Shown: positions 47,961-56,469, counted from the stretch's first letter. The stretch is DNA of 64,000 bases from Peteryoungia aggregata LMG 23059 (GCF_030814435.1 NZ_JAUSUW010000004.1:310001-374000); one strand, 5' to 3'. Notes: generated from the letters alone by a model not told the origin. Made by a program: numbers and translations.

Positions 47961-48788
47961 TCACAGAGCCGCAAAAGCGTTGTTTTCAAAGCCCCTGACG
48001 GCTTCGGCGGTTGCGGTCCGGCTGAGATCATCCGCCGTCGGCTCAATAGCCGCGATCCTGAGGATGCTGACGGGATTGGGGGCATAGACCGGGTTTGGGT
48101 CGAGCGGATGCGGGCAATTGGAGAAGCCGACGATCATGTCCATCTCGGCGCGCAAGTCGACATAGTCGCCATCTTCAACGAGATCCGGTTTCCACTCGAA
48201 TTTGCCATCGGCATCGACGCGGACGGGGGCGAAAAGGGCGAGAGCCGCCGGAATGTCGCGCTTGTCGAGGCCTGATTTGGTGGCGATCAGCACGAAGTTG
48301 TCGCGGGTATTGCGCAGCGCCGGACCATTCTGGCCGGCATATTTCTTCGCGTTCGATGAGGCGGTCGAGCCGCCCATCAGCACATCATGGGCGCCGGAGC
48401 TGTCCTCGGTGATCGAGAACATCACCTTGCCCATGTCGGAGAAGATGACACGGCCCTTTCCAAGCCCGGTGGTCCACTGCACCTTGACGGTGTCCGGCAG
48501 GTTCATGCGCTCGGTCGGGTCTTCGGCATTCCAGGCCACGACCGATACGGTTGATACTCCTTCGTCGAGCGCGATGCGCAGCGTTTCGCCGGCCTTGACG
48601 CGGGTCCACCAATACCAGCCGCCGGGCAGCTTTTCCTGGTGCACGATCGCGTCAGCAGCGATTGCGGGCGCAGGTTTTGCGCTCTTGGCTGGCAGCGCCT
48701 TCGGTGCGAATTCCAGCCCCTTCTTCTGATGCTCCTCGTAACGCGCCCGGTTGGCAGCGATCTCTTCGGGGGAACGTCGGATATGCAT
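47961..48788 (-). CDS. urea-carboxylase-associated protein 1; carboxyguanidine deiminase subunit
   Basis: A 275-residue DUF1989 paralogue of the downstream gene. It has GGWYWWTRVKAGETLRI, VVAWNAEDPTERMNLPDTVK, DSSGAHDVLMGGSTASSN, RDNFVLIATKSGLDKRDI and FSNCPHPLDPN, aligning segment by segment with UAAP2 but lacking its Cys cluster. The ATG at 48788 has GGAG six bases upstream; the in-frame ATG at 48794 leaves no spacing. The two proteins are thought to form the hetero-oligomeric deiminase. Fourteen bases separate the two genes. Confidence 0.88.
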   Translation of the reverse strand: MHIRRSPEEIAANRARYEEHQKKGLEFAPKALPAKSAKPAPAIAADAIVHQEKLPGGWYWWTRVKAGETLRIALDEGVSTVSVVAWNAEDPTERMNLPDTVKVQWTTGLGKGRVIFSDMGKVMFSITEDSSGAHDVLMGGSTASSNAKKYAGQNGPALRNTRDNFVLIATKSGLDKRDIPAALALFAPVRVDADGKFEWKPDLVEDGDYVDLRAEMDMIVGFSNCPHPLDPNPVYAPNPVSILRIAAIEPTADDLSRTATAEAVRGFENNAFAAL

Positions 48789-48826
48789 TGTCATCTCCAG
48801 TGGTTTCGTTGGCCGGGTCGTCCCGG

Positions 48827-49615
48827 CTATTGACCCTTTGAAGAGACCGGGCCGTCCCGGTCGGGGCGAAAGAGGGAGGCCTCGCCCGCCTTGCGGGGGG
48901 GCCAGATGGCGATGTCGCGGGTGATCGTCGCGCCGTAGCGGAGCTTTTCCTCGGGGCGATCGCGGGGGCGCTCGAAGGCAACAACGCGGGTAGCCAGCGT
49001 GAAGGCCTCGCGCATGTCATGGGTGACCATGACCACAGTCATCGGCGCCTCGTGCCAGAGCGTCTTCATCAGCGTGTGGATTTCGGCGCGGATACCAGGA
49101 TCGAGCGCGCCGAAGGGTTCGTCGAGCAGCAGCACCTTGGGCCGCATGATGAGCGCCTGGGCGAGCGCCAGCCGCTGCTGCATGCCGCCGGAAAGCTGGG
49201 CCGGATACTTGTCCTCGGAACCGGCAAGCCCGACCGCCGCGATCATGGCGCGGGCTTCGTCCTCGACCTCGCGCTTCGCGGCACCGAACAGGCGGGCGGC
49301 GAAGCGGGAGGCTTTCAGCTCCTTGCCGAGCATGACATTGCCGAGCACGGTCAGATGCGGGAAGACCGAGTAGCGCTGGAAGACGACGCCGCGGTCCGGC
49401 CCCGGCTCCTTCGGCAAGGCCAGACCATCGAGCAGGATCTCACCCTTGGTCTGGCGCTCCTGGCCGAGCAACAGGCGCAGGAAGGTGGATTTTCCGCAGC
49501 CGGAAGGGCCGACCAGCGCGACGAAGGCTCTGGATTCGATCTCGATCGAGACGTTTTCCAGCACGATCTGGTCGCCATATTCCTTCCAGAGGTTTTTGAT
49601 GGAGAGCGCGCTCAT
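48827..49615 (-). CDS. ABC transporter ATP-binding protein, guanidine importer
   Basis: A 262-residue single nucleotide-binding domain of the nitrate/sulfonate/taurine group. Walker A GPSGCGKSTFLRLLLG, Q-loop VVFQRYSVFPHLTV, signature LSGGMQQRLALAQAL, Walker B VLLLDEPFGALD and H-loop VMVTHDMREAF are all intact. Its start overlaps the permease stop (49612-49615). Homologues beside urea carboxylases were long annotated as urea-related; the riboswitch points to guanidine. Confidence 0.92.
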   Translation of the reverse strand: MSALSIKNLWKEYGDQIVLENVSIEIESRAFVALVGPSGCGKSTFLRLLLGQERQTKGEILLDGLALPKEPGPDRGVVFQRYSVFPHLTVLGNVMLGKELKASRFAARLFGAAKREVEDEARAMIAAVGLAGSEDKYPAQLSGGMQQRLALAQALIMRPKVLLLDEPFGALDPGIRAEIHTLMKTLWHEAPMTVVMVTHDMREAFTLATRVVAFERPRDRPEEKLRYGATITRDIAIWPPRKAGEASLFRPDRDGPVSSKGQ

Positions 49616-50430
49616 TTGCCCTTCTCCAGTTCGGACCAGGGGAAGACAGCGATGCGCAGGCGATCGAGCAGGATGTCGGTGAGGATCGCAAGCAGCGTGA
49701 TCCAGAGGACATAGGGGAAGATGACGTCCATCGACAGATAGCGGCGGACGAGGAAGATGCGGTAGCCGAGGCCGCTGTCGGAGGAGATCGCTTCGGCCGC
49801 GATCAGGAAAAGCCAGGCAGGGCCAAGCTGCAGGCGGAGCGTGGTGATCAGGCGCGGCAGGATCTGCGGCAGCACCACACGCAGCGCAATCTGCCAGGAG
49901 GAGGCCGAGAGGGTCTCCGCTTTGACAATCATCTCGCGCGGCAGGGAAACGGCGGTCAGCGCCAGGTCACGGATCATGATCGGTGCGACACCGATAACGA
50001 TCAGCGCGATCTTCGATGCCTCGCCGAGCCCCATGACGATGAAAAGGATGGGCAGGAGCGCCAAGGGCGGAACCATGGAGATGGCGCCGACGAAGGGAGA
50101 GAGACCTGCCCGTGCATAGGGCAGAATGCCGATCACGAGGCCGAGGAGCAGCGCGATCGCGGTGGCAATGCCAAGCCCTGCGAACAGACGCCCCAGGCTC
50201 GCCCAGGTGTCCGACCAAAGCAGGTATTCGCCGGTTCTGGCGTCAGCTGTGAAGGCCATCCGGCTGACAGCCTCCCAGAGGGTAGCGAAACCGGGCAGAA
50301 GCTTGTCGTTCGGGTTTTCTGCTAGCCGTTCGGCCGAGCCGATCATGTAGGCGGCCAGCACCAGCACGAAGGGCAGAAGCACCAGCGTCAGGCGCGCGCC
50401 ATTTCCAGGATGAGCATTGATCCAGCGCAT
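49612..50430 (-). CDS. ABC transporter permease, guanidine importer
   Basis: A 272-residue inner-membrane permease of the SsuC/TauC type with about six helices. The EAA-loop region for coupling to the ATPase is readable around EMIVKAETLSASSWQIALRV followed by LPQILPRLITTLRLQLGPAW. It lies between the binding-protein and ATPase genes and overlaps the latter by four bases. Confidence 0.92.
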   Translation of the reverse strand: MRWINAHPGNGARLTLVLLPFVLVLAAYMIGSAERLAENPNDKLLPGFATLWEAVSRMAFTADARTGEYLLWSDTWASLGRLFAGLGIATAIALLLGLVIGILPYARAGLSPFVGAISMVPPLALLPILFIVMGLGEASKIALIVIGVAPIMIRDLALTAVSLPREMIVKAETLSASSWQIALRVVLPQILPRLITTLRLQLGPAWLFLIAAEAISSDSGLGYRIFLVRRYLSMDVIFPYVLWITLLAILTDILLDRLRIAVFPWSELEKGK

Positions 50431-50461
50431 CGACCACTCCAGGATTTCAGGGAGACGGGAG

Positions 50462-50490
50462 CCGCCCGGATGACATCGTCAACCGGGCGG
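50462..50490 (-). terminator. intercistronic hairpin after the guanidine binding-protein gene
   Basis: The stem CCGCCCGG / CCGGGCGG with a 13-base loop lies in the 71-bp gap between the binding-protein stop and the permease start, with no T-run. It probably stabilises the upstream mRNA or damps read-through. Confidence 0.5.
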
Positions 50491-50501
50491 TATGGTCTGC
50501 C

Positions 50502-51575
50502 TCAGAGCGCGCCCTTGGCGGCCGCGTCCATGTAGGTCGTGGTGAAGCGGAACTTGACGTTTTCCTTGTCGCCGAGGACCGCGCCATCCGCCAGTTCGAT
50601 ACCGATGACATCGGCAGACGGCGCACCGCTGCCGAGAAGCCCCTTTTCGAAGAGGAAGTTGCGGACGATATCCATGGTCTTGGACAGATCCGGCGAGGCG
50701 GTGAATGCCACGGCATCGGCGGGTTTGTCGAAGAGCTTGGTGGCGGCCATCTGGGCTTCGAAGCCCGCCAGATCCGTTCCGGACGCCGTTCCCATTGCCG
50801 TGCGGGCTGCCTTGCCCTCTTCTGTATCTGCCGTCATGACGGCCATCGTGTCGTACCAGATCCCGGCAAGCGCCTTGCCGAAGTCCGGGTTGTCCTTGAG
50901 CACGTCGGTATTGGCGACCATCAGGTCGATGATCTCGCCCGGGATCTGCGAACTATCGAAGACCTTCTTTGCCGACGCATCTTCCAGAATGCTGGCGACC
51001 AGCGGGTTCCAGGTCACGACCGCCGTAACATCAGGCGTCTGGTAGGCGGCGACCAGGTCGGCATCCGAGGTGTTGACCACCTTCACGTCACGCTCGGAGG
51101 AACCGATGCTTTCGAGGGCGCGGGCGAGCAGATAATGGGAGACCGAGAACTCGACGAGATTGACGTTCTGGCCCTTCACATCCTCGAGCTTGTCCTTGCC
51201 CTTGAGGATCAGCGCGTCGTTGCCGTTCGAAAAGTCGCCAACGATGACGGCGGTCGTGTCGACGCCACCGGCAGCGGGGATCGACAGACCATCCATGTTG
51301 GTGAGCGTCACGGCGTCAAAGGCACCGGCAGTATACTGGTTCATCGATTCCACGTAGTCGTTGAACTGCGTGACTTCGATGTTGATGCCGTATTTGTCGG
51401 CCCACTTCTTCACGATGCCGGTGTCATTGGCATAGCCCCAGGGCATCCAGCCGACATAGATCGACCAGGCGACCTTGAAATCTTTCTTCGGCGCAGCTTC
51501 GGCCGGTGTCATCTGGCTGAAGGCGAGAGCGCCGGCCAGAGCCGTGATCGACAGGAGTGTCTTGACAGTCTGCAT
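50502..51575 (-). CDS. ABC transporter substrate-binding protein, guanidine importer
   Basis: A 357-residue periplasmic protein of the NMT1/SsuA-like family associated with urea carboxylase regions. Start at 51575: AAGGGGA ribosome site and signal peptide (LLSITALAGALAFS, ending PAEAA). Ligand-domain segments include KVAWSIYVGWMPWGYANDTG, DAVTLTNMDGLSIPAAGGVD and TAVVTWNPLVASIL. First gene of the guanidine operon, directly controlled by the riboswitch 5' leader. Probably binds guanidinium. Confidence 0.9.
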   Translation of the reverse strand: MQTVKTLLSITALAGALAFSQMTPAEAAPKKDFKVAWSIYVGWMPWGYANDTGIVKKWADKYGINIEVTQFNDYVESMNQYTAGAFDAVTLTNMDGLSIPAAGGVDTTAVIVGDFSNGNDALILKGKDKLEDVKGQNVNLVEFSVSHYLLARALESIGSSERDVKVVNTSDADLVAAYQTPDVTAVVTWNPLVASILEDASAKKVFDSSQIPGEIIDLMVANTDVLKDNPDFGKALAGIWYDTMAVMTADTEEGKAARTAMGTASGTDLAGFEAQMAATKLFDKPADAVAFTASPDLSKTMDIVRNFLFEKGLLGSGAPSADVIGIELADGAVLGDKENVKFRFTTTYMDAAAKGAL

Positions 51576-51601
51576 GTAGAAATTCCCCTTTTGCGTCTTC
51601 G

Positions 51602-51640
51602 AAAAGGGATCGGCATGGACCATCGCGCCGCCAATCCCTT
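51602..51640 (-). terminator. candidate expression-platform terminator of the riboswitch
   Basis: On the minus strand, AAGGGATTGGC pairs with GCCGATCCCTT (11 bp, one G-T wobble, 15-base loop) and ends in TTTT, 27 bases before the binding-protein ATG and just after the aptamer. It is placed where guanidine binding would be expected to prevent it from forming. Confidence 0.6.
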
Positions 51641-51650
51641 GGCTTACGAG

Positions 51651-51752
51651 GTCTCCCGGGCTTTTGTCCCGCCGTGCACCCGATGGGATGTCTCTCCATC
51701 GGGAGCCGCTCTCGGACCAGCCGCGCCTTGCGGCGCCGGAACCCTAGCGGCT
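51651..51752 (-). ncRNA. guanidine-I riboswitch (ykkC class)
   Basis: The minus strand carries the hallmark conserved blocks in order: CTAGGGTTCCGG, CTGGTCCGAGAG, ACGGCGGGACAAAAG and GCCCGGGAGA, separated by stems GCGCCGCAAGGCGCGG-like and CTCCCGATGG / CCATCGGG. These are the diagnostic residues of the ykkC aptamer that binds guanidinium and switches genes on. Its position directly upstream of a carboxylase/UAAP/allophanate operon is the classical context. Confidence 0.95.
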
Positions 51753-51770
51753 AACTCTACAAGTGGTGAA

Positions 51771-51785
51771 GCAAGGGGTATGCCA
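51771..51785 (-). promoter_or_regulatory. sigma-54 promoter for the guanidine operon
   Basis: Minus strand TGGCATACCCCTTGC matches the sigma-54 consensus TGGCAC-N5-TTGC with the correct ten bases between GG and GC. The predicted start (about 51759) falls a few bases before the aptamer, so the transcript would begin with the riboswitch. Nitrogen control through NtrC is the expected activator; no clear NtrC box was found by eye. Confidence 0.7.
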
Positions 51786-52128
51786 GTTGAGCAGAACGCT
51801 GTTTTTCAGGCGAATTCGGACGGCTCCAGCGCTGCAGGAAATCGCCTGCCGCAAAAACCATCATGTTTGCTTCTGAATGAGGCAGGATGGAACGCCAGAA
51901 CAGGCTCATTCCGTTCTACTGAAATCGATTCACGCCCCGCCACCCTTTTCCTACCCGGGATCAACGACCGCCGAACGCGAAAGACAGCGACACAACGATG
52001 GATGGAGAGGGAGTGCAGGCGTGATGACGTCTTGAAGAAGCCGCCCGCCGGGGGTGACGGGCGGCCTGCATGATCCTGCCATTGTGGGCGCGGCAGGATC
52101 ACGACCGGCCTAGCGGGGCCGATACTGA
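51786..52128. other. non-coding spacer with two hairpins
   Basis: No gene seen. Two palindromes lie at its right end: GCCGCCCG / CGGGCGGC (52040-52065), followed on the minus strand by TTCTTC, and a perfect ten-base TGATCCTGCC / GGCAGGATCA (52071-52101). They probably end transcription of the NmrA-like gene at 52129. The rest would hold upstream activator sites for the sigma-54 promoter. Confidence 0.45.
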
Positions 52129-53028
52129 TCAGGGGATCATGGACTTGAACGCGCCGGCCTGGCTTTCAACCCAGGTCTCGAAGCTCTGCGGCTCCACACC
52201 CGTGAGCGCCTTGAAGTCGCCGGTGATGCGTGACAGACCGCCGCTGCCCACCATGGTATCAATCGAGGCAAAAACGCGTGCGACCGGTTCCGGCAGACCG
52301 GCGCCAACCATGCCTTGAACGAGGCCTTCGACAGGCACGTCGATGACTGCGATGTCCTTACCGGAAGCCTTTGAGACGAGAGCTCCCATCTCGGCATGTG
52401 TGTAGGACGACGCACCCGTCAGGGTATAGGTGACCTTGGCATCGGTGGCGGCAACGAGCGCGGCTGCGATGGCACGGCCAATGTCGTCACGGGCGATGTG
52501 AGCGACCTTGCCGTTGCCGGCAGCCGAATACCAGTGCCCCGAGGCGAGAGCCGGGCCGGCGCTCATCATGACGTTCTCGAAGTACCAGTTGTTGCGCAGG
52601 ATCGTCCAGGCAGGAATGGAGCTCGCCGCGATCGCGGCTTCCGTTCCCTCATGGTCCGGCGCGAAGAGCAGCGGCGAGTTAGCCGGCTCGGGCATCGAGG
52701 TATACAACAGATGCTTGACCCCCGCCTTTTCGGCGGACGCGATGGCCGCGCGATGTTGCACGAGGCGGTGTCCGGGGCGATCGAGGCTGTCGGTGCTGAT
52801 GATCAGAACCTTTTCAGCTTCTGCAAAGGCAGCTTCCATGGAGGCGGCATCATCAAAGTCGACGCGACGGACCAGGACACCCTTCTCGGCAAGGTCAGCG
52901 AGTTGTTCGGGCTTGCGGCTTGCCGCGATGACGTCTCCTGCGGCGACACCCGAGGTGGCGAGGAGGTGATGCAGGACACGCTGACCGAGTTGGCCCGAAG
53001 CGCCTGTGACGAGATATTTTGCAGTCAT
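52129..53028 (-). CDS. NmrA-like NAD(P)H-binding protein, QorB-type quinone oxidoreductase
   Basis: A 299-residue atypical short-chain dehydrogenase. The dinucleotide loop is TGASGQLGQRVLHHLLA; RRVDFDD follows the third strand, and GVKHLLYTSMPEPANSPLLFAPDHEGTEAA lacks the usual YxxxK pair, as in QorB and NmrA. WTILRNNWYFENVM is typical of the family. It is divergent from an HxlR regulator, the arrangement known for qorB/qorR-like electrophile-response pairs, so it probably reduces quinones or similar electrophiles. Confidence 0.85.
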   Translation of the reverse strand: MTAKYLVTGASGQLGQRVLHHLLATSGVAAGDVIAASRKPEQLADLAEKGVLVRRVDFDDAASMEAAFAEAEKVLIISTDSLDRPGHRLVQHRAAIASAEKAGVKHLLYTSMPEPANSPLLFAPDHEGTEAAIAASSIPAWTILRNNWYFENVMMSAGPALASGHWYSAAGNGKVAHIARDDIGRAIAAALVAATDAKVTYTLTGASSYTHAEMGALVSKASGKDIAVIDVPVEGLVQGMVGAGLPEPVARVFASIDTMVGSGGLSRITGDFKALTGVEPQSFETWVESQAGAFKSMIP

Positions 53029-53125
53029 GAGATATCCATTCGTATGGTTGTTTTCTGGCTGGTCTATTTTTCAGAGTAGGTGTAGATTGCAGATCAGGAT
53101 GCCGGCGTAAAGTAGGCAGTTTTTT

Positions 53126-53138
53126 AGAACCAGGTTCT
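53126..53138. promoter_or_regulatory. palindrome AGAACCAGGTTCT, candidate HxlR operator
   Basis: A perfect 6-1-6 palindrome in the 123-bp divergent spacer, 13 bases before the HxlR ATG. It is well placed for autoregulation and repression of the NmrA-like gene. Confidence 0.5.
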
Positions 53139-53151
53139 GAGGTTGGTACCA

Positions 53152-53613
53152 ATGACAGCGCATGCGAACATGAAGCCAGACTACACCATGGCGATCGACA
53201 CGGTCATGGAAATGATCAAGGCACCCATCTCGACGGTCTTCGATGCATCGCAATGTCCCGTTCGGGATGTGTTTGCGCATATTGGCGACAAATGGGCGTC
53301 ACTCATCTTGCAGACATTGGGCTACAAGCCTCACCGCTTTGGGGAATTGAAGCGGGCGATCCCCGACATTTCGCAGGCGATGTTGACGGGAACGCTGCGC
53401 AGCCTGCAGCGTGATGGCCTGGTTCATCGCAAGGTATTTCCAACGCAACCGCCGAGCGTCGAGTACAGCCTGACGGAACTGGGACAGTCACTTCTTGGAC
53501 CCGTTGCAGCGCTTGTCGTCTGGACTGCAGAACACCATGGCCGGATCAGTGAAGCGCGGCGGCAGTATGATTCAGACAACCCCCCGGCAAAGAAGAAGGT
53601 GGCAGTCGGCTGA
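53152..53613 (+). CDS. HxlR-family transcriptional regulator
   Basis: A 153-residue winged-helix protein. The HxlR pattern is clear: [18 protein letters not shown] with the conserved N-terminal Cys, [20 protein letters not shown] as recognition region, and [15 protein letters not shown] as wing. In relatives such as YodB and QorR this Cys senses quinones or disulfide stress. The ATG at 53152 is preferred over a TTG at 53143. Divergent from the likely target gene. Confidence 0.87.
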   Translation: MTAHANMKPDYTMAIDTVMEMIKAPISTVFDASQCPVRDVFAHIGDKWASLILQTLGYKPHRFGELKRAIPDISQAMLTGTLRSLQRDGLVHRKVFPTQPPSVEYSLTELGQSLLGPVAALVVWTAEHHGRISEARRQYDSDNPPAKKKVAVG

Positions 53614-53728
53614 AAAGCTTTCCACGCGGAGGCTTCGCGCACGAATGTGGAAGGCATCGTAAACCATTTAAATCAACGGAATCTACAGAAGCAACGCATA
53701 ATTTGCCCTAGAAATTTGGGGGTGAATT

Positions 53729-55021
53729 ATGCTGGGTGAATTTTGGCGCGACAGGCGCGGCAACTTCGGAATGATGACGGCGCTCGTCCTTGTGCCGATC
53801 ATAGGCGTCGCAGGGTTGGCGATTGACATCAACAACGCACTGACGGTCCGCAGCACACTTCAGGCAGCGGCCGACGCCGCAGCGATCGCAGCGGTGGGGG
53901 AAGTATCTGCCGGCGTAATGCAAGCCATGCAGATGCAGTCCGACGGACAGCTGTCGGCTGCCATCGCGGACGCCAAGAAGGTCTTCATGGGCCACGCGAA
54001 GATGTCCGAAGACTACCAGCTGAAGAACTTCGATGTGGATGTGGTGAAGTCGGGAACGCAGCTGAAGGCAGTTTTCACGTTCGACGCAACCGTTCCGACA
54101 ACACTCGCCCGCATTCTGGGACAACCAGATGTCACCATTGCCGGCAAGGCGGAAGCGGTCTTTCAGACCGACACGTTCAGAGACTTCTATCTGCTGCTCG
54201 ACAATACTCCATCCATGGGCGTCGGGGCGACACCGGGAGATGTCGACAAGATGGTCAAGAATACCGGCGACAAGTGCGCTTTCGCCTGCCACATCGTCAA
54301 GGATGGCGTGGAAGACAAGAACAGCTACTATTATCTCGCCAAGAAACTTGGCGTCACCATCCGTATTGACGTTGTTGCCCAGGCCACTGCGGCCTTGATG
54401 GATACGGCGAAATCCGCCCGCAAGAGCCCCAATCAGTACCGGATGGCCGTCTACACCTTTGGCGAAAAGGCTGAGGACACCAAGCTGCTCGAGGTCGCGT
54501 CACTGACAGACGATCTCGACCATGTACGAACCAAGGCCGCCAAGATCGGCCTGATGTCGATCCCCTGGCAGGGTTACGACAATGACCAGCAGACTGATTT
54601 CGATCGCGCATTGAAGAACATTGGCGCTCTCATGGGCACGGCGGGCACAGGCTCGTCGGCGGCCAATCCGGAAAAGATCCTCTTCTTCGTCTCGGACGGC
54701 GTAGGAGACGCCTACAAGCCGAGCACCTGCACAAAGAAGACGACGGGGGGCCGTTGCCAGGAGCCGATCGATACGACGCAATGCCAGGCTTTGAAGAACA
54801 AGGGCTACCGCATCGCCGTGCTCTACACGACATATCTGCCGCTGCCGACCAACGGTTGGTACAACAAGTGGATCAGTCCGTTCCAGGACGAGATCCCGAA
54901 CCGCATGCAGGATTGCGCGTCACCGGGCCTCTACTTCGAAGTCAGCCCGAGCCAGGGTATATCCTCGGCGATGAACGCACTCTTCCTGAAGATCATCACC
55001 ACACCGCGGCTGTCGAGCTGA
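53729..55021 (+). CDS. TadG-like pilus-assembly protein with vWA domain
   Basis: A 430-residue secreted or membrane-anchored protein. The N-terminus has the TadE/TadG pattern: RRGNFGMMTALVLVPIIGVA membrane segment and LTVRSTLQAAADAAAIAA. A vWA-like domain follows from about residue 150, with the metal-site variant DNTPSMG in place of DxSxS, and KILFFVSDGVGD. Cys residues (CAFACH, CTKK, CQEP, CQALK, CAS) suggest disulfides. GGGGGTG precedes the ATG. No tad pilus operon is adjacent, so this is an orphan copy of unknown role, possibly a surface adhesin. Confidence 0.8.
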   Translation: MLGEFWRDRRGNFGMMTALVLVPIIGVAGLAIDINNALTVRSTLQAAADAAAIAAVGEVSAGVMQAMQMQSDGQLSAAIADAKKVFMGHAKMSEDYQLKNFDVDVVKSGTQLKAVFTFDATVPTTLARILGQPDVTIAGKAEAVFQTDTFRDFYLLLDNTPSMGVGATPGDVDKMVKNTGDKCAFACHIVKDGVEDKNSYYYLAKKLGVTIRIDVVAQATAALMDTAKSARKSPNQYRMAVYTFGEKAEDTKLLEVASLTDDLDHVRTKAAKIGLMSIPWQGYDNDQQTDFDRALKNIGALMGTAGTGSSAANPEKILFFVSDGVGDAYKPSTCTKKTTGGRCQEPIDTTQCQALKNKGYRIAVLYTTYLPLPTNGWYNKWISPFQDEIPNRMQDCASPGLYFEVSPSQGISSAMNALFLKIITTPRLSS

Positions 55022-55043
55022 CGGAAAGCGTCGGTCTTGCCTT

Positions 55044-56138
55044 TCAATCGCGGGTGGGAGGGCGGCGGCGCTGAGAGACAGCGGTGCCGTCCGAAAAGGC
55101 AAGCCCTTCCCTTTCGAAGGCATCACGAATGGCCGTGAGCGAATTGGCGCGCGTGGCACGCTCCCCCTCGGCCTCGATACGACGAATGGAAGAAACAGAG
55201 ACCCCGGAAACACGCGAAAGATCCTCAAGAGTCCACTGCAGCATCGCGCGCGCAGCGCGGATCTGCATGGCCGTCAATGTGCCCGCGTTGCTGCCGCCGT
55301 GAGTGGCAGGGCTGCCGAAATCCCGGTGGCGCACAATCATTCCCAGCCATTCATGAGAACGCCCGCCCTTGTGAAGGACGGGTACGGCACGGGAATGAAA
55401 CCAGTCATACTCTCCGTTGACCTGCAGGATACGGTGATTGATCACATAGGGTGTCAGCGTGGCGACGGCATGCTCCCAAGCCGCCACCATTGCTGGCCTG
55501 TCCTCGGGATGGATCGCCTCGACCCAACTCCCGCGCAATACATCCGACTCAAGTTGTCCTGTCAGTGCGGTCCAGCCGTGGGAAAAGATCGGTTCGCCGC
55601 TCGCGGTGGCGCGCCATTCCATCGTGGCGACGGAGCTGACCAGAGCGCGATATCGGCCAAGCGTTTCGTCAAGGGTCTGGCGATACTCGTGCTGCAGCGT
55701 GACGTCGTGCAGGAGACCCACGGCGCGCGCCGGACGCTGCTCGGCATCCAGCACGACCTCGGAATGGAATTCGATCCAGCGCACGGTCCGGTCCCCCCGG
55801 ATGATCCGAAAGTTGCGGTTCACGGGAACACCGGACCGCGTTAGCGGCCATAGATCCTCACAGAGCACCCTGTCCTCTGGATGGACCCGCTCAAGGATAT
55901 CGACCATGCGGAATGGCTGCGGCGTTTCCGCTCCGATAATGCGGCTCACACCGGGGCTGCATGTGCACTCTCCGGTCATGAGATCGCAGGTCCAGAAGCC
56001 GGTCGCACCCCGTTCTTCGATAAGCTTCAGGAAATGCGCTGACGAAACCCCCTGCATCCTGCGAGAAGGGTTGGCCTGGTCGCTATCCTGACCAGATGTC
56101 ACATCGGCCTGAGCGGAAGGGTCAAGAAAACTTCTCAT
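55044..56138 (-). CDS. PAS-PAS-HTH putative one-component regulator
   Basis: A 364-residue soluble protein. A first PAS/PAC unit (about residues 38-150; GFWTCDLMTGECTCSPGVSR and FRIIRGDRTVRWIEFHSEV), a second (about 160-285; EWRATASGEPIFSHGWTAL and VNGEYDWFHSRAVPVL), then a C-terminal XRE-type helix-turn-helix (TAMQIRAARAMLQWTLEDLS and RVSGVSVSSIRRIEAEGER). It resembles sensor kinases in its PAS region but has no kinase or GGDEF domain, so it is probably a ligand- or redox-responsive DNA-binding protein. Target and signal unknown. Confidence 0.8.
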   Translation of the reverse strand: MRSFLDPSAQADVTSGQDSDQANPSRRMQGVSSAHFLKLIEERGATGFWTCDLMTGECTCSPGVSRIIGAETPQPFRMVDILERVHPEDRVLCEDLWPLTRSGVPVNRNFRIIRGDRTVRWIEFHSEVVLDAEQRPARAVGLLHDVTLQHEYRQTLDETLGRYRALVSSVATMEWRATASGEPIFSHGWTALTGQLESDVLRGSWVEAIHPEDRPAMVAAWEHAVATLTPYVINHRILQVNGEYDWFHSRAVPVLHKGGRSHEWLGMIVRHRDFGSPATHGGSNAGTLTAMQIRAARAMLQWTLEDLSRVSGVSVSSIRRIEAEGERATRANSLTAIRDAFEREGLAFSDGTAVSQRRRPPTRD

Positions 56139-56469
56139 TTCGGTTCAGTCTGGTCCGTCCTGCTTTCGGCGCGGGACACCGCTCCATTCACCATGCGGCA
56201 TCTCGCTTGCAGAAGAACGCTAATGCCGAGCCGCTTCGGCGACAAGCATTTCCTGCAGCTCAAGGCCCCGGGGGCGACAGGAATGCGACAGGTGAGAAGA
56301 CCCTATTGCATCCGGAAACGACGACCCCGGTCGAGTTCTTGCAGTTTACCATACCGACTGCAGTCGCCTTTGCCCTCGACGAATACCGGGCATCGCCCTT
56401 GTCGCAACGCTGTGATCATGGCAGGTAAAGGGCATACGCGTTGGCGAAGGCAAAACGAAAGAGCAGAAA
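56139..56469. other. non-coding spacer
   Basis: About 330 bp without a convincing gene. It contains the divergent promoters of the PAS-HTH regulator and the small membrane protein. Short open frames here have no recognisable domain and unlike codon use. Confidence 0.4.

Noticed and set aside
52040-52101. Paired hairpins considered as an attachment site or small RNA
   Set aside because: No integrase gene, target duplication or promoter was seen; a terminator role is simpler.
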